Part shown: positions 9,389-18,324 of the stretch, in pieces | How positions within the stretch are numbered: the stretch's first letter is position 1 | How the letters are laid out: the number at the start of each line of letters is the position of its first letter | Assembly: GCF_900100345.1 (NCBI RefSeq) | Contig: NZ_FMTT01000013.1 | Span: forward strand, 1 to 64,000 | Direction: 5' to 3' | Source of the DNA: Paenibacillus tianmuensis | GTDB taxonomy: Bacteria > Bacillota > Bacilli > Paenibacillales > NBRC-103111 | DNA length: 64,000 nt | Made by a program: the position numbers and the translations under genes | The notes under the pieces: generated by a model | Told to the model about the DNA's origin: nothing | Databases searched by the model: none | What the model saw: only the letters and a program-made list of their open reading frames with translations

Positions 9389-9714
9389 TTGACTAAAAAA
9401 TGGACTAGATCCGGAATCGCAACTGTATCGAACAAACAAATCTCGATTGACATTGTGCCGCTGAGAGCAGAAGACCGAAAACCGCTGGAACATCTTGGCT
9501 CAAGGTTATAAACCTTTTACGAGACGGAGCTCCCGGACTCCAAATATGACGAAGTGTGGCACCGTTTGCTAAACGCCATAACGCTTCTCGATTTTACTGG
9601 CAAACTCGTCATGATAATACCACAGCTCGCTTGCTCTATGACAAAGTTGCCAATCACAACGGGTTCATTCGCTATGATTATCCGCTTGAGTCATATGAGA
9701 GGACTGCCTCTTAA
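9389..9714 (+). pseudogene. GNAT acetyltransferase remnant
   Basis: The first part (TTG 9389, KQISIDIVPLRAEDRKPLEH) looks like a GNAT N-terminus and stops at 9509-9511. Further on, in another frame, comes RFYWQTRHDNTTARLLYDKV followed by ANHNGFIRYDYPL, ending TAA 9712-9714. This is the acetyl-CoA-fold C-terminus typical of GNAT enzymes (a conserved asparagine, then the AR-x-LYDK segment). The middle, which should bind acetyl-CoA with the Q/RxxGxG/A motif, is missing. It is therefore an internally deleted and frameshifted relic lying directly after lysR. Confidence 0.75.
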
Positions 9715-9744
9715 ACAGAACTTGTTCTGCTTAAGAGGCAGTCC
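9701..9744. terminator. Strong convergent terminator hairpin
   Basis: A near-perfect 21-bp stem (GGACTGCCTCTTAA... against ...TTAAGAGGCAGTCC) with a TT loop lies between the converging GNAT relic and the DUF4272 gene. Its left arm overlaps the last codons of the relic. Confidence 0.8.
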
Positions 9745-9764
9745 CTTATATTTCCATCTTGATT

Positions 9765-10946
9765 CTAAGTATCCATTGAAATATGGTCCCACTCTTCGTC
9801 CCGGTGGCCTATCATCCAGAACAATCCCCTGCGCCTTTCGATGACGATGCTTTCGTTCATGCCGGCAGGCGCTTCTTTTCCTTCGTTGACCCGATTATTG
9901 ACGCATGCCCAGTGAAGCCGATAAATTTTGTCAGCCTCATCCATCACTTCTTCCTTGCTGCGCATCGCGGTTTTGAGCAAGAACTGCTCGAACGTTTCGC
10001 AGCTGGAAACAACCTCAATCGCATAGTCGCAGTCGCATACTTGATCGGGAAAATCAAGTGTCTCCACAAGACCCAATGCCCAGATAAGCGTCCAGTACGC
10101 TTCATATTGCCAGGAAATATTGATCGCCTCTTCCCTAACTGGCTCTTCATCCTGCAATAGCTTTCTTTCATTCTCCGTGAGGTACTCTTCCACGCCAAAT
10201 TTTTGCAGCATGCCGGTGAAAAAGTCTCTCGACCCCTGAATATCTTCACCTTGCGCTACGTCGCAAGCGAATTGGATGACGATTAATACGGTGACAGCTC
10301 TTCTTGCTATGTCTTCTTTTGTTTTAAACTCGCATTGTTCTAAGGGCGGAAGCTGCGGCAGCCAGCTAATAAACGGAACACCCATTTCATTCAAATAAGC
10401 GATGTTCTTATTCTTTCTCTGTTCGCCTTCCTCGGATGTGATCTCAGGTCCAAGTATCTTTCTTGTGCAGCCATGAGGCCTGAAGTCAGACGAGCCCGAT
10501 TTCCCGTCGGGATACACAATAACATCTCCCGCTTGATCAAGCAAAATTCCGTTCGGCAAAAAGCCGATTCCTCCTACTATTCGCGATAGCAGCGCCGTAA
10601 ATAATTGCATCTGCCCGTCGGTTATGTCCTTCTCCATTTCGATGGCAAGCATCGTATTTAGTACGGATATTTGCGTCATGACCAAAGCTTTCAGGTTCTC
10701 GTCGTCAAAAGGAATGCGATCATAAAACCCCATCATCCCAGGAATGTTTTTATCGAAATAATCGGGATTCGTATCCTCGGACGCGACTCTTATCGTCATT
10801 TTATGTTTGCCGAACAGCGATTTGGATTTGAGAACATAATCGTTTTCGTCTCTCTTGACTTCATAGCCTTTTCCAAAAACTTCTGATATGATATTTTCAA
10901 TATCATGGATGTCGTTCCTGGAAGCAAATATCGTAAAATGTTTCAA
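9765..10946 (-). CDS. DUF4272 domain-containing protein
   Basis: The 393-aa soluble protein has a C-terminal DUF4272 region, recognisable by WALGLVETLDFPDQ, then EEVMDEADKIYRLHWACVN and the ending GLFWMIGHRDEEWDHISMDT. The N-terminal 180 residues are less conserved. Proteins of this family have no established biochemical role; they are common in Bacillales and sometimes sit near toxin-immunity loci, but nothing here shows such a link. The start is ATG 10946 behind GAGGA. It is monocistronic and ends at a shared hairpin. Confidence 0.88.
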   Translation of the reverse strand: MKHFTIFASRNDIHDIENIISEVFGKGYEVKRDENDYVLKSKSLFGKHKMTIRVASEDTNPDYFDKNIPGMMGFYDRIPFDDENLKALVMTQISVLNTMLAIEMEKDITDGQMQLFTALLSRIVGGIGFLPNGILLDQAGDVIVYPDGKSGSSDFRPHGCTRKILGPEITSEEGEQRKNKNIAYLNEMGVPFISWLPQLPPLEQCEFKTKEDIARRAVTVLIVIQFACDVAQGEDIQGSRDFFTGMLQKFGVEEYLTENERKLLQDEEPVREEAINISWQYEAYWTLIWALGLVETLDFPDQVCDCDYAIEVVSSCETFEQFLLKTAMRSKEEVMDEADKIYRLHWACVNNRVNEGKEAPAGMNESIVIERRRGLFWMIGHRDEEWDHISMDT

Positions 10947-11181
10947 AAAGAGTTCCTCCTCAAAACCATCATTTTCCTACTGTTTGAATTTACTCTATTA
11001 GAGCATCAAGTGCAATAGAAATTAACAGTTTTTTGGTTGTTGTTGCGGAGTGAACTTTATAAAGTTATCGGCACCATATCCATCAAATGGAAGTCCGAAT
11101 CAGATACGAAGCAAAGACAAGAGAAATGTTGAAAAAGAAGGCAAATTGATAGGTACATCCAAGGAGTCCCGCCAACAAAAC

Positions 11182-11219
11182 GCAAAAAAGCGAATCCGTC
11201 ATCCGATTCGCTTTTTTGC
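11182..11219 (-). terminator. Terminator overlapping the CotS-like stop codon
   Basis: The arms GCAAAAAAGCGAATC (11182-11196) and GATTCGCTTTTTTGC (11205-11219) are perfectly complementary. The stop codon of the CotS-like gene (11199-11201) lies in the loop, so the last codons (KKRIG) are also the upstream arm of the terminator. Confidence 0.85.
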
Positions 11220-12218
11220 GTAAGCGTCCAATTGCTTGAACATAGCCTTTCTTTTACGCTCATCTGCAAGAAACCTTGGAAAATCACGTTCTATTTGTAA
11301 TTTCTCTTTAGGGGATTTCTGATCGTAATGTACAATAAGCTTGCAGATTCCCCTTGGAAAACGAAGCCAAATTTTCAGCATTTGATAATCTGATGTTGTT
11401 AACTTGAATACCTTCTGATAACCATCCAGGATCGATTTGACGATGGAAAAATTCCAACCATGATCTATACAAGAATTAAAGATAATCCGGTATAGATCAT
11501 ACGCGCGTAAATCCAAGCGAAGTGTTTCAAAGTCGATGAGGTACATTCCATTGGCGGATCGAATAATATTAGTCGGACCGCAATCCCCATGGCATAATGT
11601 TGCCTTTGTTTTACGACAAATCGATCTATAATCGCTGTTTCTCAATGATCGCAAAGAAGCTTTCCCCATCTGTAAAATTTCTTTGCCATGGGCTTGCAGC
11701 AACCTGTCCAGAGGGCTGCGAAATCCGTTTCGTTTAGCTTTACGAAATGCTTTTTGCAGCACTTTTTGTTCATTTTGCAGGTAGGTATACCATTTTCCAC
11801 TCATATTATTTATTCCGGCTTTAGGTATCGTTATTCTTTTTCCGGTCCGATGGAATCTTGCGAGAAGGGTTCCACAAGCCTTCATTTGGGATCTCGACTT
11901 GGGTGAAGGCCAACTTCCCTTCAACCAGGGATGTAGTACGAATGGCGGACTATGATGGAACCATTTTACAAAAAGGTGCTTTCCCGAGTATTCTCTCGGA
12001 TTTCGCCACACGATCCGCGGAAAACCATGCCTACGGAGTCGTCCCAATGTTTTATCGATCCAGCGGAGTCGAGTTGGCGGGTAAGACATTCGTTTTAAAC
12101 AGTATACTTTTCCTTTAGTTGTTACAACCTGATAGACCCCGTTTTGAATAATCTTCATACGCCTGACCCGTATTCCAAACTTTCTGGAAAGCCCTTTTAC
12201 CTCTCGGTTGGGTCTCAT
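11199..12218 (-). CDS. CotS-like spore coat kinase-fold protein
   Basis: The 339-aa protein belongs to the CotS/YutH branch of the phosphotransferase superfamily. It shows the catalytic loop CHGDCGPTNII and the metal motif LIDFETLRLDLRAYDL, while the N lobe is very basic. B. subtilis CotS is a spore-coat component encoded directly after the glycosyltransferase CotSA; the same order is seen here. ATG 12218 is chosen because AGAAGGGGATG precedes it at good distance, rather than the open frame at 12242. Coat location is inferred from homology and gene order; kinase activity is unproven for the family. Confidence 0.82.
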   Translation of the reverse strand: MRPNREVKGLSRKFGIRVRRMKIIQNGVYQVVTTKGKVYCLKRMSYPPTRLRWIDKTLGRLRRHGFPRIVWRNPREYSGKHLFVKWFHHSPPFVLHPWLKGSWPSPKSRSQMKACGTLLARFHRTGKRITIPKAGINNMSGKWYTYLQNEQKVLQKAFRKAKRNGFRSPLDRLLQAHGKEILQMGKASLRSLRNSDYRSICRKTKATLCHGDCGPTNIIRSANGMYLIDFETLRLDLRAYDLYRIIFNSCIDHGWNFSIVKSILDGYQKVFKLTTSDYQMLKIWLRFPRGICKLIVHYDQKSPKEKLQIERDFPRFLADERKRKAMFKQLDAYAKKRIG

Positions 12219-12273
12219 GGAAATACATCCCCTTCTAATCATTGAAATCGAATTATTTTCACCTTAATTGGAC

Positions 12274-13368
12274 TTACTTGACTAGTTTTTTATATTGGTC
12301 AGCGATACGAGGCCATCTATAGCGAGAAGCTAACTTTCGTCCGGCAATCACTCGTTTGCGGGTGATAGATGGGTTGCTCCACATTTTTTCGATCGCGGAC
12401 GCAATCGCTCGACTCTTCGCTTTGGGAATCACTTGCGCCACACTGCTGTTCACAATTTCGGAAAGTCCGCCAGATCGGGTCGCAATTAATGGTACCCCGC
12501 TAGCAAGAGCTTCAAGTGCTACCAGGCCAAACGATTCTTCCAAAATGCTGGGCATAACAACCGCACCGTAAGAAGCATACAGTTTTTGTACCTGTCTTTG
12601 TTTGCGAAACCCATGCCAATGAACATCAGACTGAATATTCAATCTCTTGACGAGTAACTTCAGACGCCTGAAATAAATTTTATTTCCTTTTCCGATCACA
12701 TGTAGCTTGACTTTTTTATTTTTGTGCTTCAATAAGGCGATCGCTTTAAGAAGCGGCTCTATTCCCTTTGACGGAACCAGCCTTCCAACAAACAAAAGAC
12801 GGGAGCGTGGCGCGCGAGTCTTGGATGTAAGCGCATTAACTCCATGCTTGATAATAATCGTTTTTTTTGCGCAAAATGGGTATAACTTCTTCAGTTTTGC
12901 AAGCTCCCAGCGGCTCGGAACAACGATCCGATTTGCAACCTTGAGCAACTGCACCTGCTGATTTATCCTCCTTCGCTTCTGGCTTTTAGGCCCCGTTTCC
13001 AGATCGACCAAAGAATGACACGTATAAATGACGGGAGTGTTATATTTTTTACGAAAATATTTCGCCAGATCAGTAAACTGTAAGCTGTGAATATGAATAC
13101 AATCGGGATTTAAGTAACTCCGTTTATTCATCCAACGATGAATTGCAGAGGGTGTATACTTTCTCAGGGGAAAACGAATAATTCTCAAATTGTCTCTCCT
13201 CGTTACATTGAACCGAGGATATCGGTTTTTACTGAGAACAGTAGCATAAACCCCTTTTCTTGTTAAATGCTTAGTCAAGTTCGTTGCTGCTGTTCCCAGT
13301 CCGCCGATGATATAGGGTTCATATTCAGTCGTCAAAATCCACCATGAACGCTGTGATGATTTCTTCAA
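12274..13368 (-). CDS. GT4 glycosyltransferase, CotSA-like
   Basis: The 364-aa GT-B fold enzyme has the N-terminal acceptor lobe (EYEPYIIGGLGTAATNL) and a C-terminal nucleotide-sugar lobe with FVGRLVPSKGIEPLL and the EX7E motif in EESFGLVALEALASG. It is followed after 55 nt by the CotS-like gene, matching the B. subtilis cotSA-cotS arrangement, so a role in glycosylating the spore coat is likely. The start is TTG 13368, supported by GGAGGG 7 nt upstream. The protein is strongly basic, like its partner. Confidence 0.88.
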   Translation of the reverse strand: MKKSSQRSWWILTTEYEPYIIGGLGTAATNLTKHLTRKGVYATVLSKNRYPRFNVTRRDNLRIIRFPLRKYTPSAIHRWMNKRSYLNPDCIHIHSLQFTDLAKYFRKKYNTPVIYTCHSLVDLETGPKSQKRRRINQQVQLLKVANRIVVPSRWELAKLKKLYPFCAKKTIIIKHGVNALTSKTRAPRSRLLFVGRLVPSKGIEPLLKAIALLKHKNKKVKLHVIGKGNKIYFRRLKLLVKRLNIQSDVHWHGFRKQRQVQKLYASYGAVVMPSILEESFGLVALEALASGVPLIATRSGGLSEIVNSSVAQVIPKAKSRAIASAIEKMWSNPSITRKRVIAGRKLASRYRWPRIADQYKKLVK

Positions 13369-13897
13369 GTCTGCACCCTCCTATACATTTGCTCCAATTT
13401 TGTAGCGGTCAACCGCCAACTGAAATGCCGAACGGCATAGCTTTCATTGGTAACAGTCGTTCATTAAAGGCAGAACTTATACTATTGTTTCAACAGCACT
13501 ACAGAAAAATGAATTATGCACTTGTTTTGGGAAAGTGTTCTTTTCTACGGAACCGCTGACAAGGGGCGGCAGCGGAATTTGTTCCGGGGCGATCATCATT
13601 ATTTAAAAAGCTAAAAGCATTATATGCTTTTAAGAATTTTTAGGTATGGGCAACTCCTCCAAGTCGAGCGCTTTAGAATAATTTCCCCCCTTTCGATAAA
13701 AATTTCTCCCTTCTTTCGGGTGTGGAACATCCCATATAATAGGAAGCAATCCTTATAGCGGAAAGGAGGATGCTTTAGGTACCGAACGACTGGAAGGAGG
13801 GCATGCCGAAGATCGTCGTTTCCGACGAAGGTTTTTTTGTAAGCGCTTTATAAACGGTTCGAATTCAACTACTAATCCATTAGAGGAGGCTCAACGG
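13369..13897. other. Non-coding region before the chitinase
   Basis: This 529-bp gap between divergent genes has no convincing gene. It holds an AAAAGCAT-TAT-ATGCTTTT hairpin (13613-13631) and two Shine-Dalgarno-like GGAGG clusters near 13765 and 13793. The second precedes a 16-codon ORF (ATG 13803 to TAA 13853) that overlaps the catabolite-repression-like site; it may be chance or a leader peptide. The chitinase has its own GAGGAGG site. Confidence 0.5.
13838..13852 (+). promoter_or_regulatory. cre-like (CcpA) site upstream of the chitinase
   Basis: TTGTAAGCGCTTTAT fits the catabolite-responsive element consensus WTGNAANCGNWNNCW with one mismatch. It lies 45 bp before the chitinase start, a position where CcpA would block transcription when preferred sugars are present. 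Carbon catabolite repression of chitinase genes is common in Bacillales. Confidence 0.6.
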
Positions 13898-15739
13898 ATG
13901 AACTTCCATAATTCCCCTTTGTATGCACGCCTGCGCCCCCGTCTGCTATTAGGGCTCATTACCTCGCTCATCATCTCGCTATTCTCTATGATTGCGTCCC
14001 CTCTCCCCTCTGACGCGGCTCCAGCCGGAGGCTATAAGATCGTCGGCTATTGGCACAACTTCGACAATGGGTCAGGCTTTATCAGGCTGCGCGAGGTATC
14101 CCCGGATTTCGACGTGATTAACGTTTCGTTCGCGGAGCCGACAAGCGGCGGCGGCGGTGTGATCGGCTTCACCCCCTATAACTACACCGATGCCGACTTC
14201 AAAGCCGACGTTGCGTATCTGCAGAACAAGGGCAAGAAGGTCGTCATCTCCATCGGCGGCGCGAACGGGCAAGTGCAGTTGGCGACTACGGCCGCCCGCG
14301 ACGCGTTCGTCAACTCGGTGACAGGCATCATCGAGAAATACGGGTTCGACGGACTCGATGTCGACTTTGAGGGACACTCGCTCTATTTGAACGCCGGTGA
14401 TTCCGACTTCCGCCATCCGACAACGCCCGTCATCGTTAACCTGATCGATGCGCTCAAGTCGCTGAACAGCCACTTCGGCACGGACAAATTCATTCTGACC
14501 ATGGCCCCGGAGACATTCTTCGTCCAGCTCGGGTATTCGTTCTACGGCGGAAGCTGCATCAGCTGCGATTCGCGCGCCGGCGCTTACCTACCCGTGATCT
14601 ACGCAACGCGCGACATTCTGGATTGGCTCCAAGTGCAAAATTATAACTCCGGCCCGATCACCGGCCTCGACGACCAGTACCATACGATGGGCAGCGCCGA
14701 TTTCCACGTCGCCATGGCCGATATGCTGTTGACCGGGTTCCCCGTGAACAAGAACGCCAACCTGTTCTTCCCGCCGCTGCGTCAGGAGCAGGTGCTGCTT
14801 GGCTTACCGGCGAACGGCAATGCGGGCGGTGGCTTTACACCGGTTGCCGAAGTGCATAAAGCGCTCGATACGCTCGTGAAGGGCCAGCAGCTTAGCTCCT
14901 ACAAAACGCGGGGCAGCGCAACCGGCTACCCAAACTTTGGCGGTCTGATGACGTGGTCGATCAACTGGGATAAGTTCAATCAATTCGAGTTTTCTACGAA
15001 GCACCGCGCCTATTTGAACGCCTTGAACCCGCCGGCCCCGGATACACAAGCTCCGACGGCTCCGGCAAATTTGGTATCGACCGGCAAAACCGCGACCAGC
15101 GTCTCCCTGTCCTGGACTGCTTTGACCGACAATGTCGGCGTGACCGGCTACACGGTCAACTACGGCTCCTCGCAGGTGAACGTGACGGGCACGAGCACAA
15201 CGATACAGGGTCTGAAACCGAATACCAGCTATACGTTCTCGGTGACGGCCAAGGATGCCGCCGGCAACGTCTCGGCCGCCAGCAATGCGGTGACGGTCAA
15301 GACGGACGAATCATCCAACGACACTCAAGCTCCGACCGCTCCGACTCAACTAAGCGTAGTCTCCAAGTCCGTTACGAGCATAGCGCTGAGCTGGGCTGCG
15401 TCCTCCGACAATGTCGGCGTGACCGGTTACACGGTCACCTACGGCACTTCTCAAGTGAATGTGACAGGAACGAGTGCAGCGATAGAGGGACTGAAGCCAA
15501 ATACCAGCTATACATTCTCGGTAACGGCTAGGGATGCCGCCGGCAATATCTCGCCTGTCGCAGTGCTTACGGTGACGACGGACGCACCGTCAGGCGCTCA
15601 GCCATGGGCTCCCGGAACCGCCTATAAAATCGGCGATGAGGTTACGTACGCAGGCAAAACTTACGTGTGCCGCCAAAACCACACTTCGCTGCAAGGCTGG
15701 GAACCGCCCAACGTTGCGGCGCTGTGGCAGCTGAAGTAA
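13898..15739 (+). CDS. Secreted GH18 chitinase with two FnIII domains and a CBM5/12
   Basis: The 613-aa protein has a signal peptide (residues 1 to about 40, ending SDAAPA), a GH18 catalytic barrel (about 45-375) with the full DGLDVDFE motif at 151-158 (Glu158 is the acid/base), two fibronectin type III repeats starting APTAPANL and APTAPTQL, and a C-terminal chitin-binding CBM5/12 beginning QPWAPGTAYKIGDEVTY. It should hydrolyse chitin outside the cell. The domain order resembles B. circulans ChiD-type enzymes. GC content is higher than in the surrounding genes. The two FnIII repeats are close copies of each other, suggesting recent duplication. Confidence 0.97.
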   Translation: MNFHNSPLYARLRPRLLLGLITSLIISLFSMIASPLPSDAAPAGGYKIVGYWHNFDNGSGFIRLREVSPDFDVINVSFAEPTSGGGGVIGFTPYNYTDADFKADVAYLQNKGKKVVISIGGANGQVQLATTAARDAFVNSVTGIIEKYGFDGLDVDFEGHSLYLNAGDSDFRHPTTPVIVNLIDALKSLNSHFGTDKFILTMAPETFFVQLGYSFYGGSCISCDSRAGAYLPVIYATRDILDWLQVQNYNSGPITGLDDQYHTMGSADFHVAMADMLLTGFPVNKNANLFFPPLRQEQVLLGLPANGNAGGGFTPVAEVHKALDTLVKGQQLSSYKTRGSATGYPNFGGLMTWSINWDKFNQFEFSTKHRAYLNALNPPAPDTQAPTAPANLVSTGKTATSVSLSWTALTDNVGVTGYTVNYGSSQVNVTGTSTTIQGLKPNTSYTFSVTAKDAAGNVSAASNAVTVKTDESSNDTQAPTAPTQLSVVSKSVTSIALSWAASSDNVGVTGYTVTYGTSQVNVTGTSAAIEGLKPNTSYTFSVTARDAAGNISPVAVLTVTTDAPSGAQPWAPGTAYKIGDEVTYAGKTYVCRQNHTSLQGWEPPNVAALWQLK

Positions 15740-15790
15740 GTTGAGCGCGCAGCGGCAGCATCTAGCAGATCGCCCTATTCTATTGAAAGA

Positions 15791-15815
15791 AGCCGTAGAA
15801 GTCTTTTCTACGGCT
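15791..15815. terminator. Hairpin between chitinase and nuclease genes
   Basis: AGCCGTAGAA (15791-15800) and TTCTACGGCT (15806-15815) form a perfect 10-bp stem with a 5-nt loop between two converging genes. Confidence 0.7.
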
Positions 15816-15843
15816 CTTCGTACGGCTTCTGCCCCTCCGGCGT

Positions 15844-16281
15844 TTATTTCACGATAAATTTAACTCTGGTTCCGTCCGAGTATCTGGAAAGCTTATTTCC
15901 TACCCAGCTTCCCGCCCCGCGGTTGTCGGACGGGCTAATGTATCGAATATCCGCCCCTGCTCCCCCTTCCAAGCACATCGCCATCGGCCATTCATCCCGA
16001 TCGTAACCTTTCTTCGGCGGATAGCCTTTCAAAGCTTCTTGACGCCGCTCACGGGTATCCTCGCGCTCGATGGTACATACATCGGATTTGCCCGCTGCAA
16101 TGGCATCTTTAATATGCGCTCCTGTCTCGGGGTAGCGGTCTTTCGGAAAAATGAGAACGTAGTCGTAAGATGATGCCGCGAAGGAAACGTTATTCGAGCC
16201 TGCAACCGGAAATAAACTGGCCAGTAAAACCGAGATGAGGAATACAATCGAAAATAGCGCCTTACCCTGCTTCTTAACCAT
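15844..16281 (-). CDS. Secreted NucA/NucB-type DNase
   Basis: The 145-aa protein has a Lys-rich start, a hydrophobic signal helix and an Ala-rich cleavage region (VSFAAS), followed by the NucA/NucB domain: [29 protein letters not shown] and [19 protein letters not shown]. subtilis NucB is a sporulation-specific extracellular nuclease and NucA is a competence nuclease; both hydrolyse DNA using a DEW-type acidic site, seen here. ATG 16281 is chosen because GGAGGTAATCG precedes it; the frame is open to 16302. No Nin-like inhibitor gene is adjacent, which makes a NucB-like role more likely than the competence one. Confidence 0.9.
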   Translation of the reverse strand: MVKKQGKALFSIVFLISVLLASLFPVAGSNNVSFAASSYDYVLIFPKDRYPETGAHIKDAIAAGKSDVCTIEREDTRERRQEALKGYPPKKGYDRDEWPMAMCLEGGAGADIRYISPSDNRGAGSWVGNKLSRYSDGTRVKFIVK

Positions 16282-16409
16282 TCGATTACCTCCATATATC
16301 ATATTTGGAATATTATTCCTTTATCATTGTATTTGAAAATGGGTTGCTTCTCAATAGTTTTGTACCAAGTTTCTTCTAAAACTTTTGTAAAGACGATATG
16401 GCCGAAAAA

Positions 16410-16449
16410 AAACCCAGGTCTTCTTCTTGGCAGAAGTAGACCTGGGTTT
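16410..16449 (-). terminator. Terminator of the trxB-trxA operon
   Basis: A perfect 12-bp stem (16410-16421 with 16438-16449, AAACCCAGGTCT type) is followed on the minus strand by a run of eight T. It lies 84 bp after the thioredoxin stop codon. Confidence 0.88.
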
Positions 16450-16532
16450 CTCTCCGTCTGTACGGGGAAATGTATATTATTGCACACTTGCCGCATGAAT
16501 GCCGATCGTTGGCATTCAGCACGAACTTCCTA

Positions 16533-16853
16533 CTAATTTTTGTGATTGGCTATGAATTTCTTTAGCTCTTCGATAGGAACGGCGCCAACGATTTTGTCGA
16601 CCGGTGCACCGTTTTTAAACAGGATCGTAGTTGGAATGCTCATGACTCCAAATTGACTGGCCGTATTAGATTGTTCATCTACATTGACCTTGAGGATTTG
16701 CTCTTCGCCATTATGTTCCCGATCAAATGCTTCGAGTATGGTGCCAAAGAAGCGGCAAGGCGAACACCAAGGCGCCCAAAAATTGACTAATGTCAAGCCA
16801 TCTCTATTTAAATCATTGATGAAGGTAGTATCCGTAGTGTGGGAAATGGTCAT
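16533..16853 (-). CDS. Thioredoxin
   Basis: The 106-aa protein has the thioredoxin fold with active site FWAPWCSPCR (Cys30 and Cys33) and the cis-proline segment SIPTTILFKNG. The usual WCGPC is WCSPC here, a variant that can shift redox potential. ATG 16853 is used, preceded by GGAGG; the frame is open to 16877. It follows a thioredoxin-reductase-like gene by 53 nt and shares its terminator, so the two likely form a dedicated reductase/thioredoxin couple. Confidence 0.92.
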   Translation of the reverse strand: MTISHTTDTTFINDLNRDGLTLVNFWAPWCSPCRFFGTILEAFDREHNGEEQILKVNVDEQSNTASQFGVMSIPTTILFKNGAPVDKIVGAVPIEELKKFIANHKN

Positions 16854-16906
16854 TTGCAGCTTCCTCCAATTCTTCATTCATAAAATGACAACGAACAAAG
16901 CGGTTA

Positions 16907-17812
16907 TTATCCGTAATCTTCCTCTGTCAAGTCCAAATTAACGGCCATAGCCGTTTTACTGCCGTCGGCTGCGGCAAAAACCACTTGGGAAGGGTTGAAA
17001 TACGAAGTGTCTCCTGCGGCATATAAACCGGGTATCGAGGTTCTTCCCACTCCATCGGTCTTGATCCCGCCATTATCCAGCCTTTCGCAGTCCAGGCGTT
17101 CTCCGAACGGTGCAGCCTGTACAAATTTGGGCAGTACGAAGCCGCCAGTTCTCGGCAGCTCAGTTCCATCTGCAAAACGAACATGCTCAAGCTTCCCGTT
17201 GTGACCGACGAAAGCCGCTACAGGCTGCTCCGTCACCACGATTCCCCTGGATTGAAGCAGTGTTTTTTGCTCGTCCGACAGGGACGACCGGCCGTGCGTG
17301 CAGACGACCAAATCCTTGGTCCAATTGAGGAGAATCTTGGCTGTATGAAAAATGGCCGGGGATTCGGAAACCAGGACAAGCGGTTGATCCTGCATTTCCC
17401 AAGCGTCGCAATAAGGGCAATTAAACAGGCCTTTCCCATACAGCGAATAAAAACCATCGATTTCAGGAAATATTTCCTTTAACCCCGTCGCTAAGATCAG
17501 CTTACGCGCTTGGACGAGAAGGCCGGACGTACCCAGCACCTCGAAAAATCCCGATTCGTTTTTTCGAACATCGACCGCCTCGGTTTGCAGGTGCTCGACA
17601 GACGGATAACGCAGAACCTCCTCATAAGCAATACGGCGGAATTCGGCTGGCGTCACGCCGTCTCTCGTAATAAAGCCGTGAGACTCATGTGTAACGGCAT
17701 TTCGGGGCTTGTTGTTATCAATGATAGCCACGTTTCGCCTTGCCCTTCCAAGCATGAGGGCTGCATTCAACCCAGCGGGTCCACCGCCAATAATAGCGCA
17801 ATCGTAAATCAT
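16907..17812 (-). CDS. Thioredoxin-reductase-like FAD/NAD(P) oxidoreductase
   Basis: The 301-aa flavoprotein has the FAD-binding GGGPAGLNAA near its N-terminus, a redox-active CPYC at 132-135 (Cys132, Cys135) and the C-terminal FAD motif GLYAAGDTSYFNPSQVV. It would reduce the thioredoxin encoded next to it. It has the short, divergent form often annotated as a TrxB-like protein rather than the housekeeping TrxB (which has CATC). ATG 17812 is chosen because GAGGAG lies about 8 nt upstream. A palindrome in its promoter and an Rrf2 gene upstream suggest control by that regulator. Confidence 0.9.
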   Translation of the reverse strand: MIYDCAIIGGGPAGLNAALMLGRARRNVAIIDNNKPRNAVTHESHGFITRDGVTPAEFRRIAYEEVLRYPSVEHLQTEAVDVRKNESGFFEVLGTSGLLVQARKLILATGLKEIFPEIDGFYSLYGKGLFNCPYCDAWEMQDQPLVLVSESPAIFHTAKILLNWTKDLVVCTHGRSSLSDEQKTLLQSRGIVVTEQPVAAFVGHNGKLEHVRFADGTELPRTGGFVLPKFVQAAPFGERLDCERLDNGGIKTDGVGRTSIPGLYAAGDTSYFNPSQVVFAAADGSKTAMAVNLDLTEEDYG

Positions 17813-17838
17813 AATGGTCATCTCCTCTAAATTAGATA

Positions 17839-17861
17839 TTATAGATTTATTATATCTATAA
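17839..17861. promoter_or_regulatory. Operator-like palindrome before trxB-like gene
   Basis: TTATAGAT-N7-ATCTATAA is a perfect inverted repeat 27 bp upstream of the reductase start, between it and the Rrf2 regulator gene. A related CTATAG core is present in the Rrf2 promoter near 18356-18361. It is a likely Rrf2 binding site. Confidence 0.6.
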
Positions 17862-17922
17862 ATTAAGTAAAAATTAAACACGTATTGAACCATTCTTTTC
17901 CTTTTAACGAAAGGGACTCAAC

Positions 17923-18324
17923 TTAAGTTTGCTGCATTTGCTTTTGGGCCACATCCACCAATTTCGTATTTTTGAGATGCGACTCCATCTTCTCTTCCGC
18001 TTCCTCCATTACAGCTTGAATCAGGCATCCGTCACCGTGGACGAAATCGCACTCAAATAAGGAGGCGTTGCCTTCAATGGCATGGATAATATCCAGAAAT
18101 GTAATGTCGTCTTTCGTGCGGGATAGCCGATAGCCCCCGTTAGCACCGGATACCGATTCGATCATCCCTGCTTTCACGAGCCTCGTTAAAATTTTGGAAA
18201 GATAGGTCGGTGATACGCCTTGGGATTCCGCCAAATGCTGGACACCTACCGGCTTAACCGGAGAAGCGGCAACAAGCGTAAGCATGGTGTGCAGAGCATA
18301 ATTCGTCGCTTTGGAAAATCTCAT
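17923..18324 (-). CDS. Rrf2-family transcriptional regulator
   Basis: The 133-aa winged-helix protein begins MRFSKATNYALHTMLTLVA and carries SPTYLSKILTRLVKAGMIES and GANGGYRLSR, all typical of Rrf2 proteins. Sensors of this family usually hold an Fe-S cluster on three cysteines; here only Cys92 and Cys100 are seen in that loop, so thiol-based or ligand sensing is as likely as cluster sensing. ATG 18324 matches the family start. It lies just upstream of, and on the same strand as, the trxB-like/trxA pair, and so probably regulates them. Confidence 0.92.
   Translation of the reverse strand: MRFSKATNYALHTMLTLVAASPVKPVGVQHLAESQGVSPTYLSKILTRLVKAGMIESVSGANGGYRLSRTKDDITFLDIIHAIEGNASLFECDFVHGDGCLIQAVMEEAEEKMESHLKNTKLVDVAQKQMQQT

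Noticed and set aside
9554-9844. 96-aa frame downstream of lysR
   Set aside because: It crosses the GNAT relic in the wrong frame, the terminator hairpin and the end of the DUF4272 gene.
15844-16281. Competence nuclease NucA with Nin
   Set aside because: No Nin-like inhibitor gene is adjacent and the nuclease stands alone, so a specific competence role is not claimed.
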